From Pontederia crassipes (lineage: Eukaryota > Streptophyta > Magnoliopsida > Commelinales > Pontederiaceae): 64,000 bases of DNA. Made by a program: the position numbers and the translations under genes. This document shows, one piece after another, positions 12,268 through 23,333 of the stretch; positions within the stretch are counted from its first letter, which is position 1, and each line of letters starts with the position of its first letter. The stretch covers positions 71,942,139-72,006,138 of the forward strand of contig CM060196.1 in the NCBI GenBank assembly GCA_030549335.1, read 5' to 3'. The notes under the pieces are model-generated. The model was not told the origin of the DNA. It saw nothing but the letters and a program-made list of their open reading frames with translations, and did not search any database.

Positions 12268-13623
12268 TTAGGAGCTTAATTAGCTTATAATTCACTCTGC
12301 AGTTGAATCATTACAATCATGCACACATGAAATATTCAGCAATTCTTTCAAAATTCTTTAATGTCGTGATCTTAATTGGTTGGAGGTCGTTATCTTCCTT
12401 TTGTGTCACCTTTCTTTTAGTAAAGACGGTTTGGAGATGTCGTGGGTTATTTGCATTATTGACAAAGTGTCGAGAGAAACCTCTCTTGATTGAGAACTTA
12501 CAATCCAGGAGCCACAAATATAAAAAGAATATGGTGCCTTTTTTTTTGTCTTCATCTTTTGTTCTCTTTTGTGTCATTTTAAGATGGTGGGCTTTATTGT
12601 CAGCCTGTTCTTACAAGTCCCATCAAAACTTTTGATAAACTTTTTATTATACAATCGAATTAATATAACTCAATGATATATAATTTATTCACTGTGTATA
12701 TAATTATTAGAGTCACGTGAGTTAAATCGTGAATTTTGTTTTCGATACATCTACGGCTAACTATGAAAAGAAAAAGAATTGTAGAAGCCGAAGATGTTGT
12801 CCATAGAAATATTTCCATTTCGATTCGTTGTTTATGGCTCTTAGTCTTAGCTGACTCCACGTTAATTAAAAGCTGGGAACATATATTTTTACTATACATT
12901 TCAATGCAATAACTTTATTTCAAATAAGAAGCAGCAGAATATAAAGTCAATTTCGAAATACAACCAAACACTTATTGAAATAAAAATTAACTTGCTCAAC
13001 ATCTTAATTTTTTTAGAACCATTTTAAACATGTGAAATCATTGTCTATAATCCACAAAATAAATTCTTAAAAAAACCCAGGAATATAAATACATATTCCA
13101 GTCATTTTCTTTTTCAACCATATTTCCTTTCTTTTCCTTGATTATAAATATTATAGTCTTTAATGTAATGATTCATAATTGCTTATTTTCATTGAAGGTT
13201 TTGTTTAAGAGATGGCATAATAAATATCATATTTTTTATAATTAATAATTAATTATAAATTGCTAAAATTTATGGCAAAATAAAGTTTGTATCAGATAAA
13301 AAACGTTTGATGGCATATCCTTAATATAATTATGAAAAAAACGAGTATAGTATATGCTTATAATAGGTCTAATATTGTTTACTTTTTTATTACATTGGAA
13401 ATTATTTATTTGCTTCGATTCGAAGTTAAAAAAATTTCTTTTGAAATATGTACACAAATATTCTATGTTTTAAAGTTTATTCTACTCATATGCTCGCGCA
13501 CCTTCTCTACTCATATGCTTTATTCCATGATTCAATAGGGTAATCTTTCTTAGCACTTTTGCTAACGAGACTGCGAAGGTGGAGTTCTATGATGGCCCAT
13601 CATTATTTTTTTTCTTTTTTTTT
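12268..13623. other. AT-rich intergenic DNA with direct-repeat copy at 12376-12543
   Basis: Immediately right of the gypsy element lies the diverged partner of 1626-1797 (12376-12543). The rest is AT-rich with stops in all frames. Overlapping ORFs of 60-110 codons on both strands have no recognisable domain. Confidence 0.65.
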
Positions 13624-14314
13624 CAATGTTGTCAAAATTGGACTGATCAGTTCAATCGCGAATTGGCCTGATCCGATCCGATTTGATATTAAAATTAGTT
13701 TTAACAATGAAGAGGAAAAACTCGGTTGAACTGGCTTAACTTGGTCTAATTCAAATTTTGAAAAGAAAATAAAAGAAAATGAGAAAAATAGAAAAATTAA
13801 AAAAGAAAAGAAGAAAGAAATACAAGAAAGATTAAAGAGAAAGAAAACGAGAGGTATAAAATTAAATAGGAATTAAAATAAAAATGTAACCATTTAAAAT
13901 TAGATAACATTAAAATGAAAAATTATCAAATGACATAAGTAAAGAAAATAAAAAGGAAAGTGTTAAAATAAAAAAATAATTTAAGATAAAAATTATTAAT
14001 ATAATATATATCATCATTAAATAATATATACTAAATTAATAATAATCTATTTATATTTATAAGTTAACCATTATTATTTATCATTATTAAAATTTTAATA
14101 AATAAAAATTATATTTTATTAATTTTTAATCTTATTATCAGATTATTAGTATAATATTCATATATTATATCATATAACTTATATTATATCTTTATAATTA
14201 TTTTAAATAATATTATTTTAATAAAATTAGATTCAATTCGGTCAAACTCAATCTAGTCCAATCATGATCTGACGATGAATCTTTATAATCGTTGGTTCAA
14301 TCATGAAAACATTA
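13624..14314. mobile_element. Small inverted-repeat element (CAATGTTGTCA family)
   Basis: The left end CAATGTTGTCAAAATTG pairs with the right end, whose reverse complement is TAATGTTTTCATGATTG. GC-richer ends enclose a very AT-rich centre. Runs of T flank both sides and could be an 8-bp target duplication, but they are uninformative. A relative with similar ends lies at 52999-53782. It has no coding capacity; probably a non-autonomous DNA transposon, hAT-like on the flank size. Confidence 0.6.
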
Positions 14315-16399
14315 TTTTTTTTTCTTTTAAAGCATGTGGATGTTAATACGAGACGTTCAAATTTTTTAATGGTCTGAATCTTTCTTCAAGAGTATAGATC
14401 TACGGACCCTTTTCATTTCAACCCTAATCTTCTCACTCCTCATTACACGGTTGTTGCTCCTCGTTGGACTGTTTCTGCTGCTTCTGTTGCTCATGTTGCC
14501 CCCTTTTCGTCTGCCCTGCTTACAACGGTTGTCGCTCCTATTGTTGCAGCTCGTCTTCGCGCTTGCCGCTGTTGCTACTCCTCTTTTCGCCTACAACGGT
14601 TACTAGTGCTAACCCTGATCTCTTTTCGACTGTTGTGTCTTTTGATTTTGCCGCAGAAGGCCACGTGAACCAAGACTGATGTATATTTTTAATTGTACAG
14701 TGTGTTTAGTAATGGATTTAATTGATGTGTTTTTAATAAGATATTTTATTTCAGTTTTATTCATCAACCATTTTGAGTATGAGTAATTATACCAGAAAAA
14801 GGGCAGAACTAGTGGGTTCGCTTCCGCAACAAATCACATATATGCTATTGGCTTATTGATTAGTGTGGATTTTGCTTTTCATTCCAGCAAGTTGCCCAAG
14901 TTGGAGACTGCAATTCTTATCTTAAAACCTAATTACTTACACTTTATCTCCTTGTATTATAATTTTTTTGCATTCTATTTTTATCCCATCAATTCATCCT
15001 TTACTTAATAATTAATATTACTATTTTACACTTACTTTCATCCATAATTTTTTACACTTACTTTTATAGTTACTCTTCAAAGTTTTATAATTTTTTAAAC
15101 TTATTTCATCCTATCAAATCATTCTTTCTATTTTAAACATTATATTTTAATTAATTGTTTTAGCTATATAATACCTTTCATCAATTTTTTCTTAATTAAG
15201 TGGCATCTTATATTATGTATGATGATTTATATGTAATTATTATATCATTGCTTTTAATATGTTAATATAATTATATATATGTTTATAATCTCTATTATAC
15301 TTTAATTTTTTTATTAAGTATTAAAATTAATTTTTAATGAATCAATTAAATTGATCATGGGAACATTTTTTCAGCTAACAATAGTGCAACAGAAACCCTA
15401 AGCTCTTTTTAACTTTATAGTGTCATAACTAATATTATAAATTATTATTTATGTTTTAATATTATAACAAAAATATTTTAAAAAATAAATTAATTTTGTG
15501 TATTTTAAAGTTAATATATTGATATATATATATATATATATTGTTAAAATTTTTAAAAGTTAACAAAGAAAAAATGTGAAATCTTGGATTTGATTGTGAA
15601 CCCAATCAAAATAGTCCTGCCTCCGCCAGAGAAAGTCTGAGTTTAAGAAGATTTCAGCAAAAGAATAAGGAACAAAAAAAAGTCGAATATGATCACGAGC
15701 AATAAAATCTAAGTATTGGGGAAATTGTGGAGATTAACATGTTCTCGAGCGTCTGGGTAGGGGGAGCAATGAGAGAGAATACGAGTAGTGGTGTCCTAAT
15801 TTAAAAAAGGTTACATGGGAAATGGAACGTATGATTTTTAAAATAATTTAAACTGAAAAATGAAAGAGACTATTTCTACCTAATTTTATTTCGAAATATT
15901 ATTATTGCATATTTGAAATGAGGAAAGCAATATTAAGTCAGTTAGGATTGGTCAAGCTTTTATTACGACTATCAAACATCAAGAACGGAACAAATCCAAA
16001 GAATATTATCCTCACGAATAAATGATTCTAGTGCGATCGGACTCGCAGTTTCTCTTAATTTTGTTTCGTTGCAAAAAGGTTCTCGTAATATCAAGATGTT
16101 TCTTGAGTTCACACTGTTTGTTATCGTTAATTTATTAATTAAATCGTAGGTCATTGTACCCGTCAAAATGAAAAAAAAGGAAAAAAAAGCATATTTTCTC
16201 CCAATTACTTATCGGTTGCTTGAAAGATCATTGCATCCTTATCGACAAAAATAGATCACTGCATCCCTTTTGCAAGATTATGACATAACTCTGTAGCGGC
16301 CACGTTATTTATCACGGCGTTCCATGCTCCAACGCCACAATAATTGGTCTGTGTTTCAATACGTGTCGAGAAAACTAATGAAGAGAAGAAATTAAAGCC
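14315..16399. other. Intergenic DNA upstream of WAK-like pseudogene 1
   Basis: A CT-rich, GC-richer patch at 14440-14680 encodes a low-complexity Cys/Ser/Leu string that resembles no family. The remainder is AT-rich, with a TA microsatellite near 15522-15541. I do not see a convincing TATA box close to the ATG at 16400. No gene is supported. Confidence 0.55.
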
Positions 16400-17360
16400 A
16401 TGTCCATCTCCGGGAACCGGAAGCAGCACCAGCTGCAGCTGCTGTTATTGATCCCCAACACACTTCTCATCATCGTGCCCTTATGGTCATTGCTGTCAGT
16501 AGTACCAAGTTCTGAAGCATCGGCAACACCAGCACGAACCACTCTGCTGCCCCACTGCCAAGGGAAGTGCGGCGATGTAAGCATCCCCTATCCTTTCGGC
16601 ATCGGTCGAGGCTGCTACCTCGAAGGCTTCCAAGTCCGGTGCAACTCCTCCTACGACCCTCCGAGGCTCTTCATGGCCGGCGACAAGGCCGCTATCGAAA
16701 TGATCGACATATCGTTGGAAAAGGGCAAAGTCAGGGTTTACAATCACATCGACTGGGTGTGCTTCAACGAGACCGCCCGAGTCAGCGAAGATACCCGGGA
16801 GTTTAACTTGTCGCCTACGTACACTTTCTCGAGAGAAGATAACAAATTTTTCGTCGTCCGCTGCGACGATTTCGTCCTCATTGCGGGCACTATTCGATCG
16901 GTTGACTACTTCGGCGGATGCGTGACGTTTTGTGAGAACTTGGAGAGTGCAATCAACGACACTTGCGACGGCAGGGGCTGCTGCGATACGACCATCCCAA
17001 AGGGCTTGACAAGCATAGGAACCATTTTCGCTTCTGAATATATTAACGATACGCAGGGCGTTCGCGAGTTCAATCCATGCACTTACGCCTTTCTCGTTCA
17101 GCGCAGAAGTTACAGATTTACCATGAGCCACCTTATACCAGGAATTCTTAACACCACCACGTACAAGAACGGCTCCGCGCCCGTGGTGTTGGATTGGGTG
17201 ATCGCCAACGAGACATGCAAGCAGGCGTGCCGGAACTTGACGTCGTTCGCGTGCGTCTCTGCGAACAGCGAGTGCTTGGATTCGAACGACACCTCCGGCT
17301 ATCTCTGCAATTGCTCTAAGGGCTACCAGGGCAACCCCTACTTGTCTGACGGATGTCATG
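16400..17360 (+). CDS. WAK pseudogene 1, exon 1 (ectodomain)
   Basis: Residues 10-40 form a hydrophobic signal peptide (QLQLLLLIPNTLLIIVPLWS). Residues 57-68, CGDVSIPYPFGI, are the hallmark of the galacturonan-binding WAK domain (GUB_WAK). Paired Cys and many Asn-X-Ser/Thr sites follow, then a WAK-associated C-terminal part ending YQGNPYLSDGC. The exon is open throughout. The phase-1 exon end is inferred by comparison with WAK pseudogene 2, where the same place has a normal GTATGA donor; here the intron would start GCATGC. Confidence 0.9.
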
Positions 17361-17464
17361 GCATGCACCATATATATTCTCTCTCATCATCATCATGTGT
17401 GCACAATTGCGAATATTCTCTCATCATCATCATTCAATGATTGAACTAGTTTGCCCACTTGCAG

Positions 17465-17626
17465 ACATTAACGAATGCGAGCAACCAGAGACGCAGTGTT
17501 ATGGAAATTGTACCAACACACCAGGGAGTTTCATTTGTTCATGCGATTCAGGTAGAGGAAATCCAAATGTTGTTGATGGTTGCATTCCTAAGGACGTGAC
17601 ATTCAAGATCCTCAAAGTTCTAATAG
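17465..17626 (+). CDS. WAK pseudogene 1, exon 2 (calcium-binding EGF)
   Basis: The exon starts after a TTGCAG acceptor and encodes DINECEQPETQCYGNC...CSCDSG...DGC, the DxNEC start and six-Cys pattern of a calcium-binding EGF module. It ends with a GTAATT donor in phase 1, compatible with the phase-1 acceptor of the kinase exon 5.7 kb downstream. It is open and undamaged. Confidence 0.9.
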
Positions 17627-17775
17627 GTAATTCTTTCATGTAGAATCACAAACTCTTTTACTAATATATTTGTCCCATATACACTTCAAATTTATACCCT
17701 TTTAACTCTATCGTCTAACAAATCTTCCAATTATTAACTTATTTTACTAGATGTCCTTTCGACTTTCATGATTGT

Positions 17776-19300
17776 CACTACAAGAAAATTACCATTTTTC
17801 GACGGACAATTTTCGACGGATAGAAATTCGTCGCAATTTTCTGACGGTTCCAATCGTCGAAAATGAAAAAAAATTATGTAATTTATTATATTATTATTTT
17901 ATTTTTCGACAATTAAGAACGTCGATATTTCCGACGGATATCCATCCGTTGCAATTTCCGACGGATTTTTCGACGGTTACGACCATCGAAAAGGAAAAAA
18001 TAAATTATGTAATTTGTTATATTATTATTTTATTTTTTGACGATTAGGAACGTCGATATTTTCGACGAATATCCATCCGTCACAAAATCCGCCGCGATTT
18101 ATGACGGTCGTAACCATCTGTAAATGTATAATAATATAATATGAGGAGTTTTTTTATTAATGTAATCAGCCATAATCCAAACCGTTGCAATTTCTGACGG
18201 TTCGGACCGTCGGTAATAATTAGCGACTGTTCAAATCGTCGGTAAAAGAAAAAATAAATATTATATATAACTAAATATAGTATTTAAATAATTTTCGACG
18301 ATCACAAGCATCGGTAACTTTAAAAATAATTATATTTATTTTTTTGACGGCCAAAGCCATCGGTAATTAAAATTTTGTTATCCTACTTTTTTTTCGTTTT
18401 CACACTTTCTCATCTTTCCACCTATATATATATATATATATATAATACCCGAATTTTCTTTTCTCCTCTCCTCTCTCTCTCCCTCTCCCGGCCGACGAGC
18501 CTCGGACGTCAAGCGTCAATCGCCGGCGACCCTCTCCCGCCGGTGTCTCTCTCTTTGTCGGCGTCTCTTTCTCTCTCTCTCCAGCCCAGACCGCCAGGCG
18601 GCCGGATCCGGGCGCTCGATCGCCGACGATCGGATCGGCCGCCTGGCGACCGGATTCGGCCACTGGCGGCAGCCTCGGTCGCCTGGCGGCCGAATCCAGC
18701 CCTGGCGGGTGGCCGGATCGGGCGCTTGGCGGCCGGATCGGGTGCCTGACGACAGAATTTCTTCTTCTTCTGCTTCTTTTTCCGCCATTGAAAGACAGAT
18801 AGAGATGAGGAAGGGCAACCGGATCGGGCGTCTGGCGGCCGGATCTGGCAGCCATCGGCCAGATTTTTTTATTTCTAAAAAATTATTTGCGACGGTCGCG
18901 ATCGATGGTTGCAACGATCGCCAAAAAGTTTAGACGGTTTGTGACTACCGAAAGTTTCGACGGGTTACGACGACCGTCGAAAGTTTCAGCGATTTTGGCC
19001 GTCAAAAACTTTCGATGATTGGAATTGCCGGAGTTTTCGGACGATCACAACCGTTGAAAACTTTCGACGGTTGGAACCGCCGGGACTTTTCGGACGGTTG
19101 GAACCATCGGCCGGGACTTTTCGGACGGTTAGAACCGTCGATATTTTTGACAAATTTTTTAGAACCGTCGCAATCGATTTGCGACGATCGTTTTTCCAAC
19201 GGATCGATTCCGTCTGAAAAACCATCGAAAAGTGTATTATCGATGGTTTTTGGGCTGATTACCGACGATTTTGACTGTAATCAACATTTTTCTTGTAGTG
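17776..19300. mobile_element. Non-autonomous CACTA transposon in WAK intron 2
   Basis: Both ends carry the 13-base terminus CACTACAAGAAAA (right end inverted), flanked by the 3-bp target duplication TGT (17773-17775 and 19301-19303). The subterminal zones (17800-18370 and 18880-19280) are full of CGACGGTT/AACCGTCG repeats, the same family as the large CACTA at 36676-45138, so that element is a likely source of transposase. The centre (18420-18860) is a TATA-like, pyrimidine-rich and GC-rich module with no transposase. At 1525 bp it is a small internal-deletion or recombinant derivative. Confidence 0.95.
18420..18860 (+). promoter_or_regulatory. TATA + pyrimidine tract + GC-rich module inside CACTA 1
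   Basis: A TA run (18421-18444) is followed by CTCTCTCTCCCTCTCCC-type pyrimidine tracts, a GCCGGCGACCCTC string (about 18520-18532), and then imperfect repeats of GGCGGCCGGATC. The same order occurs on the minus strand of the hAT element at 47668-48637. A TATA box followed by a Y patch is the layout of many plant core promoters. Promoter activity is inference; the shared structure is seen directly. Confidence 0.45.
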
Positions 19301-19367
19301 TGTCCGACTTTGGTGGACGTGTGACGCAACACATTTATCTCTCCTCCATGTTTGATGTTGTATTAAG

Positions 19368-19827
19368 CAAGATTGTCAAGATTTCGATCTAGATCTTAAG
19401 ATTTTATGATCTTACGTATCTTTTCTGATCTCCATCTTATCTTGAAGATCTTATATAAGATTTTAATACGATCTTAATTTTGGTCACATGATCTTACGAT
19501 CTTATCCGATCCTATATGATTTCATATAATTATATAATCATTTAAATATTAATTAAAAATATATTTATGATAATAAGAATTTATTTATTTTGAAGTTAAA
19601 TATATTTCTTTCATTTTAATATGTTTTGATATAATTTGACTTAAGAATAGATAAAAAATGTCTTAGTGGGTATAATTTAAGATTTCAATGCAAAAAAATT
19701 AACAAAAAAATATTTATTAATTTAAAATATATTATTCTATTAATAGGTAAGATCTTACCATTCTCGATCCGATCTTAGGATCTTTGATCTTATGCCCCCT
19801 CCGATGATCCCGATCTTAACAACTTTG
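19368..19827. mobile_element. hAT-type MITE in WAK intron 2
   Basis: A perfect 8-bp target duplication GTATTAAG (19360-19367 and 19828-19835) flanks a 460-bp element. Its ends are CAAGATTGTCAAGAT on the left and, inverted, CAAAGTTGTTAAGAT on the right. The inside is dominated by GATCTTA motifs and AT-rich DNA and has no ORF. The 8-bp duplication places it with hAT elements. Confidence 0.85.
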
Positions 19828-19919
19828 GTATTAAGTGACAAAAGACACTTTTATAATATTCTAATATAATAAGACAATAAAAGCACAGTACTAAAATAAT
19901 AATAAAAAAAATTAATAAA

Positions 19920-20870
19920 AAAATAAAAAAAAGAGGGGCGCCCGTCCCCCACCTCCTCTCCTTCCGGTAGGCTTACTGACACTGAAGGGAGGGAGGGGGA
20001 CGTCACCCCCTCTCTCGTCTATATGGCCTCGTCGGCGTTAGAGGGAGATGCGGAATGAGGTCGGTCGTGGGATCAAATAGGCTGGTGATGTGGAGGTCGT
20101 TGAAATGCTGGGAGGTGATGTTAGATATGTCTAATAGGTGCTCGGAGGCGCAGAGCATTTCAACGGCGCCGTAATGTCCTCCCTCTCCCAAGAATCTCAC
20201 AACCCAGAGCATTTCAACGGCGCCGTAATGTCCTCCCTCTCCCAAGAATCTCACAACCAGCATTATCCCAGCCCCATGGAAGTCGCCTCCTCTTCCACCT
20301 CTCTGTGCCACAATCACCTCCTCTTCCACCTCTTTGCCCCAACCTCCGTCTCCGCCAAACAACCGCGAGTCTAGCCACATCTCTAAGTACTCCAACTCCA
20401 AGTCCCGCTCGTTGCCCTCTGTTGATGAACTCATCGATGGCGAGGCTACCCTCTACGTCGTCGTCTCCATTCTCTTTTGCTACACCGGTCGGTTCCTCAG
20501 TGAGGTGTCCTTCTGTCACGTCCGGGACAAGTGGTCCACTTGTGTCACGACCATCACTGACAGGTGCGCTGCTTGCTCAGAGCGGCGTCGAGAGCATCCC
20601 CTGACCGAGTAGCCCTCTTCGCCATTAGCCTTCTCCAAGATTTTGTCGACGCCTCCGACGAGAGGGGGTGTCCCCTCCCCCCTCCCCCCCCCTCGCCCGA
20701 GGTCCACGGTCCGCATGTCGAGGGGATGAGGAAAGCGAGCGTGACGTCAGCGGGCCGACCTTGGGCGGGTCGAATGGAGTGAGACGCCTTCCCCTCAATA
20801 TATCGCAGGCTCGGGAGGCCCATCCGCGAAGGCACCCCCTTCTGTTTTTACTTTTCTTATTCATTAATAT
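19920..20870. other. GC-rich block of unknown origin in WAK intron 2
   Basis: This stretch is far richer in G and C than its surroundings and is open in several frames on both strands, as expected of GC-rich DNA. It contains a direct duplication of about 53 bases (starting 20153 and 20208, unit starting AGAGCATTTCAACGGCGCCG) and a homopolymeric C patch near 20678-20690. No translation resembles a family I know. It could be a captured gene fragment (Pack-type) or a TE interior; ends were not found. Confidence 0.4.
20153..20260. repeat. 53-bp direct duplication
   Basis: Two adjacent, almost identical copies of a unit that runs from AGAGCATTTCAACGGCG to CCCAAGAATCTCACAACC. They cause the repeated peptide seen in both strand translations of this block. 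The near identity points to a recent tandem duplication. Confidence 0.9.
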
Positions 20871-22458
20871 ATTATTATTATTTTAATAGTATTTATTATT
20901 TGTATTAATTATATTAAAATATTACAAGGCGTATCCGTCACGTCGGACAACATCACGTGGAGAAAAGAGAAAGATGTTCACATAAGACAGACAATCGAAA
21001 AATGGTCTATACCCGATTGAAAGGACATCAGGGCTATCTTTGGAAACAGAAGCATAGTCTTCTAAGTTTTCACTGAATAGTTAAATTGACAGATTAATTC
21101 GAGATGTGTTGTGAAAAATTGAATTGACAGATAAGTACAAGATGTGCTCGAAATTTGGATGAGTGGAAGATGAGTAAGCAAAGAATTGATGTGATAAATA
21201 AATTTGATGTGATAGATGAATTTTTAGTGAGTTTTGAATTAAAAATTATCATTGTAATTATAGATTAAAATTTTAGTATTAATTTAAAATAAAAAAAATT
21301 GTGGAAATTTTCTAAAATATACTATTTAAATATAAAAATGTTTTAAAATTAATTATAATTAATGAAATAAGAAGTAATAAATAATATTAGACTAATCCTT
21401 TATTAAAATTAATTTATATTTATTAAATAATTTATTTTATAAGGGAACCAAAAACAAAAAAAAACATCAAGAAAAAAAATTGACTAGCTATAGTGCCTTG
21501 ATTTTACCAAAAAGATAGAATCAGGATAACTGACCTGGTTCTAATTTTTTATTCCAATATTGAACCGGATCCTGAGTGAGCGTTTGGCGAAATAGGCGTA
21601 ACCAAGTTTTTTCCAATCAATGCCTAGGTAAAATAAGTTAATAATTGGATAACACGTAAAGTTGGATGGTATTTAAATGAAATTTACTCAATTTTTAAAT
21701 ATATAAAGTTATATATAGAAAGTAAAGTTTATGACATTTAGAAATCAACTTCCTTTTTCGGTGATTGGCAATTTGAAATTAATTGATCGAGAGTAATTAT
21801 GATTATACTTTGCTGAAATTTTTATCCAAAAATACGAACAAATTAGTAGTGCTCTAGGAATACAATAGATTATTAAAAAAACTAATCTGGACGGTGATTT
21901 CTGCTTTCCGTTAATAGACAATAGACTTCTTAATGTTACCAAGATAATTTGATTCGTTCTAAAGATTCCATAGCTTCTTTACTTATTACACTCAGGTGCC
22001 ATTTGTTTTAAGGTTAGGTGGTTGAATAACTTTTTATTCAGTCAAATAACCCACCCCAAACAAATATCAGAATAGGAATACTAGACGACATTATCAATAC
22101 ATATTTTGAAGCATGTTTATTTTTTTTTTGGAAGCTTATTTTTTAGATTACTATATTCTTAAAAAATGGTAGAATATAATTTATTCATGAATGTAATTGA
22201 GGGTAGGAATGTACTTTTACTATTCATGTCCTTTTCTTATATTTTGACAATAGTCCGGGCATTTCATTTGTTCTCTTTTCGAGCAAAGGGTCCGACGTTC
22301 ATTTTGTAGGGTCTTAATCGCATGGTCTCTCAAATGCTATGACAGAATAACTCGTTGTGTAATAATGTCGCAACCACATGGATAAGCTCTATTCACGTGA
22401 ATATTTTCACTTATTCTAACACTCTCTATGAATTTTTTTGCTTGCAAACACTGACGAC

Positions 22459-23036
22459 TAGGGGTGTTCATCGGGTCGGGTCGACCCGTGAACCCGATGA
22501 TCCGACCCAACCCGAACCGGTTCGGGTCGGGTCTGATAAGTGGTTGGATCGGATCCGTCGGGTCAGACCCGTCGGGTCGGACCCAACCCGAACCGAACTC
22601 GACCCGACCATGGGTCGGGTCGGGTACGGATTGAAAAATTTCAACCCGACTTGACCCGACCGGACTCGATTGACCCGACTTTTTATTTTTTTAATTTTTT
22701 TCTTTTTTATTTAAACATAAGGCTTATATTTAATTAAATTTTTTTAAAAAAACTGAAATAAAATATTTTAACCATAGAAATAATATTAAATAGTTAAAAA
22801 AACATATTTTATGCTTTTAAAATAATATTTTTTATATTAAATAAAATATAAAATAATAAGAAAAAAATAAAAAAAAGAAAATTGGGTGGTTGAGTAACCC
22901 GACCACCCGACCCGAACCGGGTCGGGTTGGGTCGGATCCAGCCCCCCAACCCGACCCGACCTGACCCGACCAAATTTGGTCGGGTCAGGTCGGATTTGTT
23001 CACGGGTCGGGTCGGGTCCGACCCGTGAACACGACC
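22459..23036. mobile_element. TAGGGGTGTTCA-type inverted-repeat element
   Basis: The left end is TAGGGGTGTTCATCGGGTCGG; the right end, inverted, has GTGTTCACGGGTCGGACC, so the terminal repeats match apart from the last few bases. Multiple GGGTCGGGT/ACCCGACCC motifs at both ends can fold on each other, with an AT-rich centre. It lies in WAK intron 2. The ends resemble those of the hAT MITE at 33530-34168. No clean target duplication was found. Confidence 0.7.
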
Positions 23037-23333
23037 TTTAATCTTTAGAACGATAAAAATTTAAAATAGTATATAAAAAAATAAATATTTCTAAGTCATT
23101 TAAAATAAAGGAGTTTTCAAGTTATGAGTTATCAATACATATGTTTTATTTATCTTGTAACTTTATTAGGATATTAATATACTGTATTGTAATATTATGT
23201 GTGTACGTGTGTATGTGCAATAGTGTTGTATTGTTCTCATGTTTCTTTAGTTTCATTTTTTTTTAAAAAAAGTCGGCTTATCTTCGGTTAGAATATCTAC
23301 TAGATGTTATCGCATTTCAATTGTTACCTGTAG

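Noticed and set aside
12303-12635. 110-codon ORF beside the gypsy element
   Set aside because: Overlaps the diverged flank repeat, whose other copy (1626-1797) does not keep the frame.
16496-17371. 291-codon minus-strand ORF opposite WAK exon 1
   Set aside because: It is the antisense shadow of a codon-biased GC-rich exon; the plus strand carries the clear WAK domain and signal peptide.
18375-18933. Overlapping ORFs within the small CACTA
   Set aside because: Same cause: pyrimidine tract and GC-rich repeats lacking stops. They lie in a non-autonomous transposon with no transposase motif.
20003-20604. ORFs of about 100-140 codons in the GC-rich intron block
   Set aside because: Open on both strands at once, contain a repeated peptide from a tandem duplication, and match no family by eye. 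Left as an unexplained block rather than called a gene.
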